Origin: Chrysaora quinquecirrha
Lineage: Eukaryota > Cnidaria > Scyphozoa > Semaeostomeae > Pelagiidae
Length of the DNA stretch: 64,000 nucleotides
Assembly (NCBI GenBank): GCA_014526335.1
Contig: JACTAT010000060.1
Location: 7,791,686-7,855,685, forward strand
Direction: 5' to 3'
This document shows positions 45,671 through 58,866 of the stretch, one piece after another. Within the stretch, counting starts at the first letter, position 1. Every line of letters begins with the position of its first letter. Position numbers and translations under genes: made by a program. Under the pieces are notes generated by a model. The model worked only from the letters and a program-made list of their open reading frames with translations. It was not told the DNA's origin and made no database searches.

Positions 45671-46947
45671 TGTAAAGGCCTTGCTTGAATTCATCTTTTC
45701 CATATTTCATATAAATAAGGTAGGCTTATGTTACTATTGTGAATAGATAACTATGTTTATAGAACTTTACTTTTTAGAATTATAATCTTCTGTGTAACTT
45801 AAGCTTAAAATTATAATCTTCTGTGTTACTTAAGCATCGCATAACCCAACCTGTTGGTTTATCCAACGTCCTCAACACTAGCGTACGAAAATAATTGCGC
45901 TTTTAAAACTTTACCAAACCAACGTATTTATTTGACTTTTGTAATAATTCTTATCGAATAAATTTCAAGCTTCGGTATAAAAAGTAGCTTATATTTGAGA
46001 ATTAAAATATCATCCTTTTTTCTAGTATTTCATTAGGTATATAACTACATTGTGTTAACATATGATTCATAATTTCTATTGTCTTAAAATCGAATACCAG
46101 AGCCTAAATGATATTATTGTTATAATTAGTTATTATTTTCAAATATAAATCAAGGGGATAATATGCCAAAGCTTCTTTCTTTCATCTTTCAATCGACCAA
46201 TCGGATAGCGAGGATACGTGTAACACGTGAGAAAACCTACGCCGCTTGATTGGCACATGTCAAAGATGAAGACTTGGACCTCGTGAATAAACACAGTTTT
46301 CTCTTCCATCTACTCGCCTCGTTTCATAATCTCCACTCTTGGCAAGAGGTGTTCCATAGACCTAGACTCGCTCCATAAGTCTACCATAGACCGGACCTGT
46401 CTGTCATATTGGTCTAAGGAGGCGCGAAAACAGCGACTAGTATTAGTAGCTACATCCACATCTACATCCTGCAAGATGTTTTGCAGCCACAAAGAAAGAA
46501 TCATTGAATTAACTACGTTTAATTTCACATCACAAATTCATCAAATAGCAAAAATACAATGTTACAAAGTTAGAATAATGAAATATCAAAAAATATCATT
46601 TTGCAAAGAATTTTCGACAAAGAAATTCAAAGGACAAACTCTTTTAAGCCACATAGACTATTTTATCGAGATCTTGCTTTCATCATATGATGTAATTTTG
46701 ATTTTCAGTCTCTTTCAAGCTATTAACAAACGAAATTCGTTGCGCGAAGTGTTGTGTAATTTTGGTTGACGCAATCGTGTCACATAGGTTGTTTTAGCAA
46801 CACCAGGCGAACGGGCACGCCATCTTTGCCGTTAAGGTGTCTTTGCGCTTTCATTTAAATTTGAATTTCCTAACTATTACTCTACTTATACATAAAAAAT
46901 AACAGAAAGCGAATTTTAAATAAAGGTATTTTCGTAATTCATAAAAT
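45671..46947. other. GCLM-GAPVD1 convergent intergenic region
   Basis: Both genes end here (GCLM at 45670, GAPVD1 at 47173). No exon recognised. AT-rich, with an ATAAATAAG near 45709 as a weak candidate polyadenylation region for GCLM. Confidence 0.45.
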
Positions 46948-47131
46948 GAGGCCCCATTAGGGGGGTCAGAATAGCCCATATTCCACCAAAATTTTCTAAA
47001 CATTCCTTTGTAAGTTTTCTCCCTTTTATCCCACAATTTCACAAAAAAATATCCCGTATACCCTTTATTTTGTCCAGAACTATCCCTTTAACTGAAAATA
47101 TCCCATGTCCCTATTACCCTAATGGGGCCTC
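46948..47131. mobile_element. 184-bp MITE with perfect 15-bp TIRs
   Basis: GAGGCCCCATTAGGG at 46948-46962 is perfectly inverted at 47117-47131. TAAAAT directly flanks both ends (46942-46947 and 47132-47137), a 6-bp target duplication. The interior has no coding capacity. It lies 42 bp past the GAPVD1 stop, so it may sit in its 3' UTR. Confidence 0.85.
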
Positions 47132-47172
47132 TAAAATGCAGTTTTCTGGTATCTTTAAGTTATTTATTACTT

Positions 47173-50100
47173 CTAATTGTGACTTCGTTCATCAAGGCTT
47201 TTAACGAACTCAACAGCAGCGCAAAATTGCGTCCAGCAGTAAAACTCTTCTCCACTGAGTCTATTGCCATAAAATGTATTGATAAATTGTTTTGTTGATA
47301 AAAGGTTGGGTGCATTTGCTCGAATTAAAACGTAAACAAGCACAGGTACAAATTCATCAGCACCTGAAGTTTGGTTTGGTGTTGCCATACTTAGCAGATT
47401 CATAATGGCGATGCAACAACGATGAATACAATGAAGCTTGTCTGCAGGTGTCTGAAAAGATATTCAAAATTCAATATTTTCAGCTTGAAAATTTTAAAGT
47501 TTTATTAATTGTAAAAAGGGGGATAACTTAACAATCAAAAATGCTTAAAATAACATAAAGTATTAATAGCTGCATTAAAAATTCACACTTTTCAACAGAA
47601 ACGTTTGGTGTTACAAACGGCACTGTCTGAAATGCTCAAACAAGCATAAAGCTTCAGGCTTCTAGAAACTTGAATAAAAATTCACCATTTTAGCTCAAAT
47701 GTTTTAAATTTTAATTATCAGTATTAAGAAAGGCGAAAATGAAGCTGTCAGAAATTCATCACAGCACATGAACAGAATAAATAACATCGAAGTCCTTCCT
47801 ACACGATATTAATATTTAATAATAAAATTGGCACATTTTCCAAATGGACAACAACATTCTGATCATATAGATGAAGGAACACGACCGATAAAACTAGCAA
47901 AATAAGAATCAATGATCGTGTTTGTACCTTATAGGCATTGATCATAAGAAGTTCAGTTTGAGCTGATGGCCATGGAGCTTCTTTCTGAAAGGCCTAACGA
48001 TAGAAAAAATTTTGTCACTTTTTATTGATAGCTTTGGGTTCCTTTGAGGCGGGTAGGGAGGTAGCACAGCATCAAAACCCTCAGAAATAAAAAGCAAATT
48101 AAAGGCCTTTACTTAACAAAATATGATAGGAACAGAGATCACTGGTTTAATAGCCATCACGACGTACCTTTCGTATCTGTAATGCTTTATGATTGACTGA
48201 AATGATTTTTGAAAGTCTTCTTATGTGTTCATGGAAAATCCTAAAACAGAAATGTTTTGAAATGAATTTTAGTCGTCAGAGTTCAGTTAAAGGTGCAGGT
48301 CTTAGATAATAATAGAGGTTTTTAGTAAACATAGAGAAAACAACGGTACAATGTGTACAGGGCCAATGTCTTTTAAAACAACATCATTTTACTGGCATAC
48401 CACAATAGAGGTAAACAATAACGATGTCGTATGCCACTCGTGGAAAAATCTATCCTAGCGTTTGCCATTCATGAAAAGTAATCATTTTAGTGGTACACAC
48501 AACTGATGCGTGCAAATGAGACTTGTTTTTTGAACTAGAAAGTCTCTTGGGAAAAGCATGGGAATTACATAACGGCCTTCGTCTCGATGCTGCCATTTAG
48601 GCCTAAATGCTTGTCATAAGAAGCTTAGAAATTTCGCAAAGCTAATCTAGGCTGAAGCAGCAAATACATTAAATTGAGCCAATATTAAAAGGAGACTGAG
48701 AATATTAAAGCTGGCCCTCAATTCAACGAGAAGTATGACAAGTCCACTTTCAACCCGTGGCTCTTTTTTCATTCACTTAGAATTGAACCTCATTCCTTTT
48801 GATTTAAGAAAAGGCGTCGATGACCAGTGAAGCTTGTGCAGCAAATGTTTTGGTACGATTAAGAACTGGTTTTCAACGGTAAGAAACTTAAACTGAATAA
48901 TTCGCCAGGGATAAATATTCTTCATATCCAACGGAATTGCATTCTTTTTCCCCTATATGATATTGTAGGTTTGTGTTGCGAAGAATATTCATCCTTGTAA
49001 CACATTTAAGGTTGAATTTCATATTTGTATTTATGATACTCACTTATCATTTTCAATATCCTGCATCCCATTAGGATAAAATGCAGCTTTGTAAATTTTG
49101 CTTAAAATTGTTCTTTCTGTTGCGATTTTTGCGTCTTGCCAATGTTCACTGGGTGCAGCTGGATAGTGAAAATGAGAATGAAAATAATCAAGAAAGCTCA
49201 TTCAATCTCAATCGTAATCTATTGTCACCATATTCTATTCTCTTTCTTTTACCTGGCTAAGAGATGGAGAGAGGAAAGGGTGGTCCACCGTTTGAAAGGC
49301 AGAGATTGAGACCTTCGATGCGGAAGGAGTGGAGGGGCAGCTTGTTGCTGAAGAAGTCTGGCTGGAATACAAAAATTGAATGTAACATATAATATAACAT
49401 AAAACCTAGAAAATCCCTTAGAAGGGTAATGCTTGGCTTCCTGTGTCCTAGAGGGTTGTTAAGCTAAGACTAAAGTAGGAGAAAAGAAATATTCGACGTG
49501 TCTCCCAGGGTGGCTAAACATGCGAGTTACAAGTAAGCAACATGTCCCCCGAGTCACGGAGACAAGAAATGTTTTTTATGTCTCCCAGAAACAATTGCAC
49601 CTCACTCGCTAAAAAATTTTGTCACGTGCTGCAAAGTTTCCGAGATGGCTTAACTGAGAGACATCGAGGCACATGTCTCGTGTGACAATATTGCACATGA
49701 CATGTGTCCTAGTTTAGCCAGATCTTTAGACTAACCTATCGTAGTTTCTTTACAAATTCAAAGAATTGAATGTCTGCCTTGAATCGAACAATTTGAGGAG
49801 TACCAAACTCGAAGGTTATGCAGATCAGGCATACGTTTTAAGAATATCAAACTGAATGTCTATATGCAATCAAAAGTTGTTCTAAGAATGCAAATATGAA
49901 TTCCTGACTAGAAAGAAATGAAATTATATAAATCATTTTTCTTACCAACCCACGTGGGATTTGTACTCATTTCTCTGTAAAGATTTTCCAAAAAACTCTT
50001 CAAGCAAGGCACACTGGTAAAAGAAATAACAATGACCATTGTAACGATGAATATTTTCAACACGAAAATAGGAATGGTCAGAATCATCTTCTTACGTATG

Positions 50101-53100
50101 TCTTCGAATACAATTTAGAATTCTCTGTAAATTTATTCAAGTAATGGAGGGGACATGTGATAAACTCTAAATATTAATGAAGTAAATGTTAGATTTGCTG
50201 ATAAGATTAGGCCTTCAATTGTATTAACCTGTAGACAGTTTGTAGATTAGATTCACAAATTACAAGAAATGATTGGTAGTATGAAAGAGGGGATGAAATT
50301 GTAAGTTGGACTGCTTGGTTTTCAAGGGTTCGAAGTGGAGTGGTTCGACACAGCTTGCAAAACTTCTAGAGAAAACATTAAAACCTAAAAACTTATAATT
50401 AATTCTGGGAAACCTACGCTATCTATTACCATATGTCATACCATCAATTCATCTTTATTTTAAAATAAACGGTCTATCAGTTCATTAAAGTTCTTTTGGT
50501 TTATCATGATAGTTTCTAAGGTTCATTCTTCAAGATTTTGCTTCTTGATAACTGACGTGTGTGGAAGAGGGTGCAAGATTACAGATGTGGTTCATAGACA
50601 GGATTTCTGAGGGATTTTAATGAAAACAATAGGATTTCTAGAAAAGAGTTACGAGACTTCCAACAAGCGATATTTTGGACGTATCTGAATTTTGAATCTT
50701 TATAAAGTAACAAAATATCTACATAATCACTGCTGACCTTTTCATCGACCATTTTGGTTATTTCAAACCTTTGAGCGAATTGTGCAATTTCTCTTTTCTT
50801 GTCTGGTGTTTCAAGGAAAAGACGAACGCAAACAGTTGTGAAATATTTGCTGCATATTGCTTTATCCCTGCATGGAAAAAACAATAATCACATTGTAGCT
50901 ACATTTTATATTTCAAGGGCACTTACGTAAGAAACTAACTCATAAGAAACTACAAGGTAATGTTCTTTAAGTGACATAAAGTACCAGTCAAAAATGTCAA
51001 AATAGGCACCCTTTAAGCACTCTTAAAGCCCCCCCCCTCCCACAGTGTTACATAATTAGCATTTTATCTCTAAAACATCACATAAACATCAGATTTGTTC
51101 CGCCAGTGTCGTACCACCCACGATTGATGTGATTCGAATCTGGTCGGCATGATCAGAGGGCCAACGACGATTCCACTGAGCTTAAGAGCCCCATCAAATA
51201 CGTTGCATTATAAAGCATCGCGCACAAGAACAAGGGAAATCCTACTGTAAGAACACATGCAATAAATTTCAATGTAGCTACGAAGATGATGACTGATGAT
51301 AGAAATGAATCCAGAAAGAAATATTAAGTATTCAACCTACCTTTCAACTTTCTTGCGAACTTGTTCAAGATGTGATAACGTAGCTAAAAGTCCTTGTTTA
51401 CTTCTTACGAGATATGAAACATAAGTTGATCGTTTCTTATAATCTTCTTCCAGAGCATCGAGTAGCTTTTCACAACTGAAAGTAGTAATAGAATGTTGAT
51501 AATTTGATCTTCTGGACAATATCCTTGGCCTTGGCATCAAAGGCTATGGCTGGGATGCGGGAAGGAAAATCGAGAGAAGGTGAAGGTGAAATGGTGTTTT
51601 AGCGCCAGTCGCTAGGATCTCAGTAGTAGGTTAACTAATCAAGACCAGGACCCTGGCCGCGACGCTACCATGGCTGGGCTCGAACCCTGGCCACACTGAG
51701 CTTCTGACACCACGAGTCAGCTTGATTACACCACGATGCCACAGCAACATTAGAGGAGAAAAAGTGGGGGACGAGATTTTCTATGCAACCTCTCATAGTC
51801 GGTCATCTTCTATGCAACCTCGAAGAAGAAGCCTTGCTTGGCAGGGGTAAACATTAGACATATGAAATTATTAATCTCGTAGATGTCAGAAACAGCCATG
51901 ATAAGTGCGAACATATTCACTCTGTGGTGTAAGGGCGTAGTAATTCAATTCAATCGCCATATCTACCATATTTACCACCCGTGTAATATGTTGAACAACC
52001 AATAAACTACTGACCTTCCATTTGGCAATTGTCTGATGCTCCGCAGCGTTTCATGTAACTGCGCAACCACTGATCGATCTTGCAAATTGATTGCCTCTGC
52101 CAACTGAGCTTGCAAGAATGTCATCAAAAGCTGAGAACAATTCGACGCTCCACTGAAAAAAAGAAGTCCAATAAATTTGGCTTGAAAAGCTACAGCACCT
52201 CAAGGTTAGTCAAAGACTAAAAGGGCCATACATTACATTTGGCGCATCAAGAGTTTTCTTGAGGCCCTCTGAATACCTGAATATTACATCTTAGTAAAGG
52301 CATGTACAATTGGTAACCCATCCTGGAAATGACCTGGACTGAATCACGCTTGTTGGAAATCTCAGGAATCGTTATTTAGCCTAAAACAGACGGTTTTTCC
52401 TGGTAGAGAAGTACGTGTGCACGCAGGCTAATGTCTCTAACGCCTGCGGCGTCCTGACCAAACCAGAAGTGAAATGCTGCTACCATGTAGAACAATTTGT
52501 AACAAGAATGGCAAAAGACAGGAAACCAGGCAACTGTCTAAGGAGATTTTTCAGAGACGAGCCTTTTTCGTTTAATCGTCGATTTCTTTAAAATGATTCA
52601 AAATTTAATTCACAAGATTCCACTATCAAACTCAATGCATCGTAGTTGAATGCCCTTGCACGACATCTTTTATGATTGTCCCGTAAGTACACCCTTCCCC
52701 AGATCAAAATATCCAGGATTGGCAGATGTAAATCTATCCAAATACTATCCAAAAGTGGTTATCAGAAAAGTAAAGTTCAGCAAATCAAATAAATCCATAC
52801 CTTGGAAAGTTACTTCGATCTGCAATGCATAGTACGATTCTTAATTTCCTTTTTGCATCTTCAAATTTAAAATCATCATCGAATTCAGTTTCCTTAGGAA
52901 AATCAGTAAAATCAATGCTTTCATCATGTGATACCTCTTCCATCAAACCATGATTCGATAAAATGTTTCGATATTTTGCCATTATTTCTTCACTTATTTC
53001 TGCAAAGAAATAAAATATTCTTTCACTAATAAAGTAACGTATAGTACAGCAAAACAGCTACATAATATAACAACTAATTCGCATCTCATTCTATTGTGAC

Positions 53101-56100
53101 TAATATTTCGCTCCTTCTTTAGCTGGGAGCATCTTCAGAGATAAGCTAGAGAGTTGTATACAGCTATGTATAGTACAACTGTATACTGCTAGAACAAGCA
53201 TACAAGAACTTCCTTTATGATGAAGCTACAAACCCGAAACTATATACTTTGCGATAAGTGCATAGGAACCATTCTTTGGTGAGCTATGCCTTGCACGAAT
53301 TATTACCTATAATGCCTCTGGAATCATTGATTGAGACATAAAAAGAACCTTTCTTCCCGGGGGAGGAAATCCACGTACGGGAATGTGCTGCGGGAAACAG
53401 AGTATTATTTAAAGCGAACTCGTCCCATAGTAGGGAATTTATGTCGAAAAATGCTCATTAAAGAGTGTACAATGTCCAAAGCTGCAATCTTTGCTGGATG
53501 ATTTTTGACATTTTGCTCCAAGATAGGGTTACTTATTCCGAAACAAATACTCCAAGACAAGGTAAGAATTATATTGGAAAATCTACTCCCGACAACAGGC
53601 ATTCACATTTGACATCTTCTCTGGATCCAATGTTAAGATGCTCCCCAAAGATCCCCCCTCATCTCACTGGCTTTGAGAGGTTTGGCTCTTTTGCGCAATT
53701 ACGGGAATATAATGCAATCGAACAGCAAATACTTTATGTAACTCACTATAAATGCTTTATACTTAACCTATATTCGATTTGGACGGTGATGGTGACCTTG
53801 CCATTTCCTGACTAACACCCTCTGCTTTCAACTGACTTTGTGGCTCTGTCATTTTCCTGTAAACCTTTTGTCCATGAGCCTTTCTTATATTCTGTCCATC
53901 ACTTCTTGTTCGGTTCTTAAGATCATGTTTAACAGATTTGAGTTTGTCTTTACCGGTTGCAAATTTATCCTTTAACCAAGTACTCGATGACTTCCTGCGG
54001 TCTTTCTTCTCATTTTCAGCGACTTCTTTCTTCAAATTCTTTATAGCTTCTGCTTTTTCGTCTTCCGTCATTGGGTTGACTAGCTGGCTTCTTCTAGGAT
54101 CTTCGCCTACATCCCCTTGTCCTTTTGATTCCTCTTGTATTACTGGGCTTTCCGTCCTTTTAATATCTCCTGTTGTGCTTGAACCCGAACTATCTGAGCT
54201 ATTCCCTGCTTCTTCTTCATTAATAACAAATTCCTGCATTCCTCTTTTCAGTTTCTTTCCTTTTCCATCCTGAGTTGCATTATCTTCACCAAATTCAAAA
54301 GTAGTGGTAAACGAAGAAGGCGTAGGTATTGCTGGTTGTTGAAGAATTGTATTTAACGAACCAAGCAGACTTCCTGTCGAGGCTTTTTGACTTGGAAGAT
54401 TTGAAACAGCAGATCGATCTAAGCTGGAAGTTGACGAACATGCATGATGGTAACTTTTGCTTCTAGTTGGGCCTAAGGTGGCTGATTTATTTGCAAAGAA
54501 AGCTGTTGAATTCTGACTTGCATTGTTCATTGCATTGAAATTGCTTGGGATGTCAAGATCAGTGAAACTATGTTGTGTTGGTTGGTTGAGGTTTTGATCT
54601 GATGAAACGGGCTGTAGTATTTTGCTGTTTTCTTCATTCTCAGTTGACAAGATTGGGCCATCGATGATTGAATTATCATTTTCTTTGGAAGGACGACTTG
54701 GTGTTGAACTCCATGGATCAAACTCGTCATGAATTTTCTCCTCTTTCTCCTTTCTCTTCTCCCCATCATCAAAATCAATCAACAGATCAGTTGTTTTTGG
54801 TGTAGAGCTTGGAGTGGAGAACTCAGATGAGAAAGCTGACTGATCGAATGATTTATCATCACAACTCTCTTGATAACTTGATTCATTCACAGGATCAAAG
54901 ATTTTAATTCCTTCCAAATCTTTCATGGCATCTTGTATAATTGTCGATGTTCTTCTTTGAATTTCCTCATCTGTGGCGTCTATATCGAATGATGGGTTTT
55001 GCAAGGGATCATCTTTCAGCCCAAGTACCTAAAGTCAAAGTTAATTTTACATTAATTTGACAATTTTCTCCCAAAACAAACGCTGTCATGAGAAAACTTA
55101 TGTTGCGCATCTGAGACATACGCAAGAAGCAGTTCGGAGATCTAGTAGCAAAAATAAAATTGCTTAAATAGTTCATCGTGGGACGGTCTTGGGACGCCAG
55201 AAAGTTGAAGAGACTTGTGGGTGGTTAGAGGATATAAAGGATCGGAACAGACATTGGGCATATGAATCTACAAACACTGGACGATGCAAGGCTGCTGAGA
55301 ACAGTGTGGTATAGAGTTCTGTGAATGAATGACCGAAACGGAAACTCAAGAACCTGGCAGTGGTGAAGGTGAAATGTTGTTTTTAGCGCCAGTCGCTAGG
55401 ATCTTAGTAATAGGTTAAATAACCGAGACTTCCTCCCTGGCTGTGACACTACCGTTCGTAGCTTGGGGCTCAAAGCCCTTGACACCACGAGTCAGAGTAA
55501 GCTGGATTAGGCCACGACGAACATACAAAACTCTACTAAAGGGAATCGAATAGGGACGGCTAACAAGAGGCTAAAACGACAAGTCAGAAGTCGAACCCAT
55601 TTGCGGAAGCAAACGTAAAACAAAAGGGACAAAATGTAACTTTACCTGTTCTTCAGGAAGTGTTCCGGGTTGATTGTCATCATTATAACCAAAAGAAATC
55701 ACCAAAACAACTTCATCATCTTTAATCATTGATGATAAATCAGCAAGAATGTTTTCGTATTCTTCTTTATCATTCGGATTGTCAACCTAAAAGTCAAAAT
55801 TTTAACTTAACTATTTTATGACCAGGGATTTAAAAAAATACCAATATCACCCTAGACTTATTACATTCGTCGTTATCTACGCTCCTCCACACGCCACCAC
55901 CCCGCTCCAACTACCACTCTGAGGAAACAGCTGTTTGGTGTTACAGTTGTAAGAAGCTGTTTCCGAAAGAGTGGAAGGAAGGTAATAAGTCAAATATAAG
56001 TCTTTTACTATATGGTAAGGGCAGCAACTCTGTCATGCAATTTGATTGGCTGAAGATGTTCGAATGCGACGTAATGATAGGGTATTATCAGTATTATTAA

Positions 56101-58669
56101 CGTTAAACGTTCAAAATTTTCAGATTTAGAACGCAACACCAAATGGCTTCGTTGTAATGGCTTCAAACACACTCTTTGCAGCAATCTCGGAAAAACGACA
56201 GCTTAGCGTCTTGCAGGCTTGCCAAAATTCTCTGAAGCCTCCAGTTTTAGAATTCTCATTCTTTTGGTCTTCAGTTTTCACAAAGCCTACCAAATCTGCG
56301 ATTTTGAAGACCCAATGGAAGATTTTGAAAACCCAGCGAAATACATCGTTACTTCTTACCTGATTCTGATCCTCTTTCTGTTCCTTCATCGCCTCTAATG
56401 TATTTTTCTCCAAACTTCCAGTAGAATACATGCTAATTGTCTTTTTTGCAGCCTTTCCATTCCTTTGGAAACTCCCAGGATGTATAAGTTCAGGATTTGC
56501 TTTTAATTGCATTGTGATTGGCAGAGAAGTGGCATTTCTTTCCAACGTCAGATTGGGCTTAGTCCATCTTCTTGGCAATGGTGGTAACAGATCAATCAGC
56601 TGGTCTATTCCATTCGATTTTATATTATCGTTATCCTCAGTCTGCATTTTCTTCATGAAATAAATCTACAATAAAAGTTTAGGAATTGTGATGTAATAGT
56701 TTAGACAAAGTTAGCTTTCATGTGCAGAAACATTAAGTTTTTCCACGATTTAAGTAGGTGTACTCTGCAGGCATTTCCGACACCATTAATACACGAAAGT
56801 ACACCATAAACAAGACTTAAGACCTAATGACATGGGTCACATGGATCAGATAAGACAAACAACCTTACCAAGGCTTTGAGTTCATTTTCTGTCATCATGG
56901 TTGCACTTGGATTTAATCCTTCCACAGGTTCTCTTTCATTTAACGGATCTAGCTGATTCGCGTCTTTCAAAACTGCTTCCACAAATGAAGAAATTATACC
57001 CTACAGAAATAATTTTAAATTTAGCTTCTTTTTATCACTGATCCCTTTCTGTTATCCCTCTTCAACAAGAGCCCTTTTAGTGGAGAGATTTCAAAGCACT
57101 TAGAAACTGTTTTTGAAGCACTTCGAAATATCAGCACCCTGACTTTTCAGTACATGAACAAACAGCAAAATGCAAAGCACAAAACTGAACTCAAAGTGAT
57201 GTGAGTTTCAATGTGTTTTGAAATTTCTCATGTGAAGGGGCTCTTAAATTGAACCGGCATCTAACTCTGGAATGAATGCTCTTGGTACTAAGCATAAAAG
57301 GAGAGTTCCCAGCTTTCTGTAATTCCAGGCAAAAGGAATCACAAGGTGTGGTCACACTGAGAGGACGAATTGGGGGGGGGCACTGTTTAGATAAGCCCAG
57401 GGCTATTTAGTGGACCTGGGCCATACCTTCCTGGGCCATACCTTGCAAAGACAGCAAGTGTATGTCCCTATCTTACTCTTACTATCTTACTCTTACTAAC
57501 ATTTTGATTGAAATACACTTTTTGATACCTTTTCAAATGAATGCAGAAGTTTATCAATTTTCATGTCTTTCATTCCGCACTCAGCCAAAGCAAGTGATCT
57601 CAAAATGCTTGCAACTTGACCAAGATTGTATCTTGCAGCTTCACTGACAAATGCATCTGAATTAACTCCATAAGGTTCTGGATTAATGATTGCAGGACAA
57701 ATGAAGAAATTGATGAGGACATGACCAACAATTGCAGTTGTCTTCTTGTCATCACTGTTCACTTTTTTCTTGATCAAAGAGAAAAGTTCTCTTAGAATCC
57801 ATTTCAGTCCAGTGGGAAAACAATAAAGCTTATCTTTTAGACTCCTCAGAAACTTATTACAGAGATTCACTAAACAACTTTGGAGCATTTCAACGTGATC
57901 TGTCATCTTTTTGTTTGAGCTGGGTGTACCAGGATCACCAAATTTATCTCGGATGATTTTAGGTGACAGCCTACTGAGAATCTTGCTCATTTCCAAATCA
58001 AGAAACAACGAATCATCAACAATTATTTGCATAACAGCTCCATGTAATGCTGCAGTTAAGTATAGCTTTGATGAAAACAGTAATTCAGAATAAAGACCAA
58101 GAACAACGGAGAATGCATTTGAGTAACTTTTTGGTCCACAGAAATATTGCATAACATTGTCGCATGGAGTGACCTGCTCATCCATTAGATTTTTAACAAA
58201 CGCAAAACATAATTTTCATCTTCTTTGATTAAACAACTTCCATATAAACACGTCAATAAAAGTCTTGAAAGATTTGTGACGTCAATTCCTTTGAATTTGC
58301 ACAATTCAAAACAGTTGCTACAAGTTTGGGGTTTCTTCTCAGATTTAAAATAAATTCCCCGTACTTTAAATCTTGATATCCTAAATGTTTTGATGCATCT
58401 TCAAATAGGGTTCCTTCAATGCGAATCGCTGTTTTACTGCAATCAGAAGTAAAAACCCTTGCACCAGAAACCAGCCTATCCAGGTTTCGCCAGTGTTGTC
58501 GAGTTGTCCACGCCAGATGGTAGACATTTTTGCAAGTATCAACAACATTATCATTAAGTTTGCTTATTATTTCTTTATCTTGTCGAATAAAAAGTCTTTC
58601 ACCTTTCAGTCGTTTCTGTAGCATGTACAATTTCTCGTAGAATTCATTTTCCCCTTCCCTCGCCATCAT
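47173..58669 (-). CDS. GAPVD1: GAPVD1/RME-6, RasGAP and VPS9 domain endocytic regulator
   Basis: Endosomal Rab5 GEF with an N-terminal RasGAP domain. Fourteen exons: 58669-57529, 57000-56869, 56665-56360, 55786-55646, 55028-53768, 52999-52801, 52152-52015, 51475-51341, 50867-50738, 49997-49946, 49158-49044, 48240-48168, 47993-47928, 47451-47173. About 1389 residues (human ~1480). Exon 1 holds the RasGAP domain (FFICPAIINPEPYG), exon 5 the Ser-rich linker, exons 8-14 the helical and VPS9 part (SKYFTTVCVRLFLET; GADEFVPVLVYVLIRAN; GNRLSGEEFYCW). Start: first ATG of MMAREGENEF. Exon 1 has two one-base deficits, at AAAA 58258-58261 and TTTTT 58190-58194 (plus-strand letters). Between them the family frame LYGSCLIKEDENYVLRLL is open. 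Exon 10 uses an AAG acceptor. Confidence 0.93.
48428..48482 (+). mobile_element. SINE family 2 body fragment
   Basis: TGCCACTCGTGGAAAAATC and TTTGCCATTCATGA match the family 2 body in plus orientation. In GAPVD1 intron 11. Confidence 0.55.
51125..51192 (-). mobile_element. SINE family 2 head fragment
   Basis: GCATGATCAGAGGGCCAACG and CCACTGAGCTTAAGAGC match the 8395-8535 head. In GAPVD1 intron 8. Confidence 0.6.
51575..51748 (-). mobile_element. SINE family 3 copy
   Basis: Same core as 36588-36768 (GCCAGTCGCTAGGATCTCAG; GACACCACGAGTCAGC). The minus strand has GGGTTCGAGCCC as a B box. In GAPVD1 intron 7. Confidence 0.8.
55361..55519 (-). mobile_element. SINE family 3 copy, diverged
   Basis: GGTGAAGGTGAAATG, GCCAGTCGCTAGGATCTTAG and ACACCACGAGTCAG are present; an internal block near the B box is partly lost. 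In GAPVD1 intron 4. Confidence 0.75.
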
Positions 58670-58866
58670 CAAGTTTTGATCAATTTTGCTTCTTCTTTCT
58701 GGAGTTGCCTCACCTTTCACAGGGAAACAAGGAAGTTAATTGCAATTTTGAAACGAGGTTTGACGTCATTTTTACGTCATTAGGTTGTTGTTGTTGTTCA
58801 ATTTCAAAACAACAAAATGGACGACGGATGATGAATTGTTGCTCCGCTGATTTGCAATTTTCTACA
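58670..58866. promoter_or_regulatory. Bidirectional promoter GAPVD1 (-) / ALG14 (+) with CRE-like sites
   Basis: The start codons are 197 bp apart. A perfect CRE palindrome TGACGTCA lies at 58761-58768 and a near match TTACGTCA at 58772-58779, plus GATGACGTTTT just inside ALG14 exon 1. CRE/ATF sites are frequent in compact bidirectional promoters. Confidence 0.7.

Noticed and set aside
49505..49730. MITE-like pair TGGCTAAAC / GTTTAGCCA in GAPVD1 intron 10
   Set aside because: Only about 9-10 bp match at the ends, with no target duplication and no second copy.
53405..53602. Minus-strand ORF between GAPVD1 exons 5 and 6
   Set aside because: Exon 5 (phase 1) joins exon 6 in frame directly, and this ORF has no family match or good splice sites.
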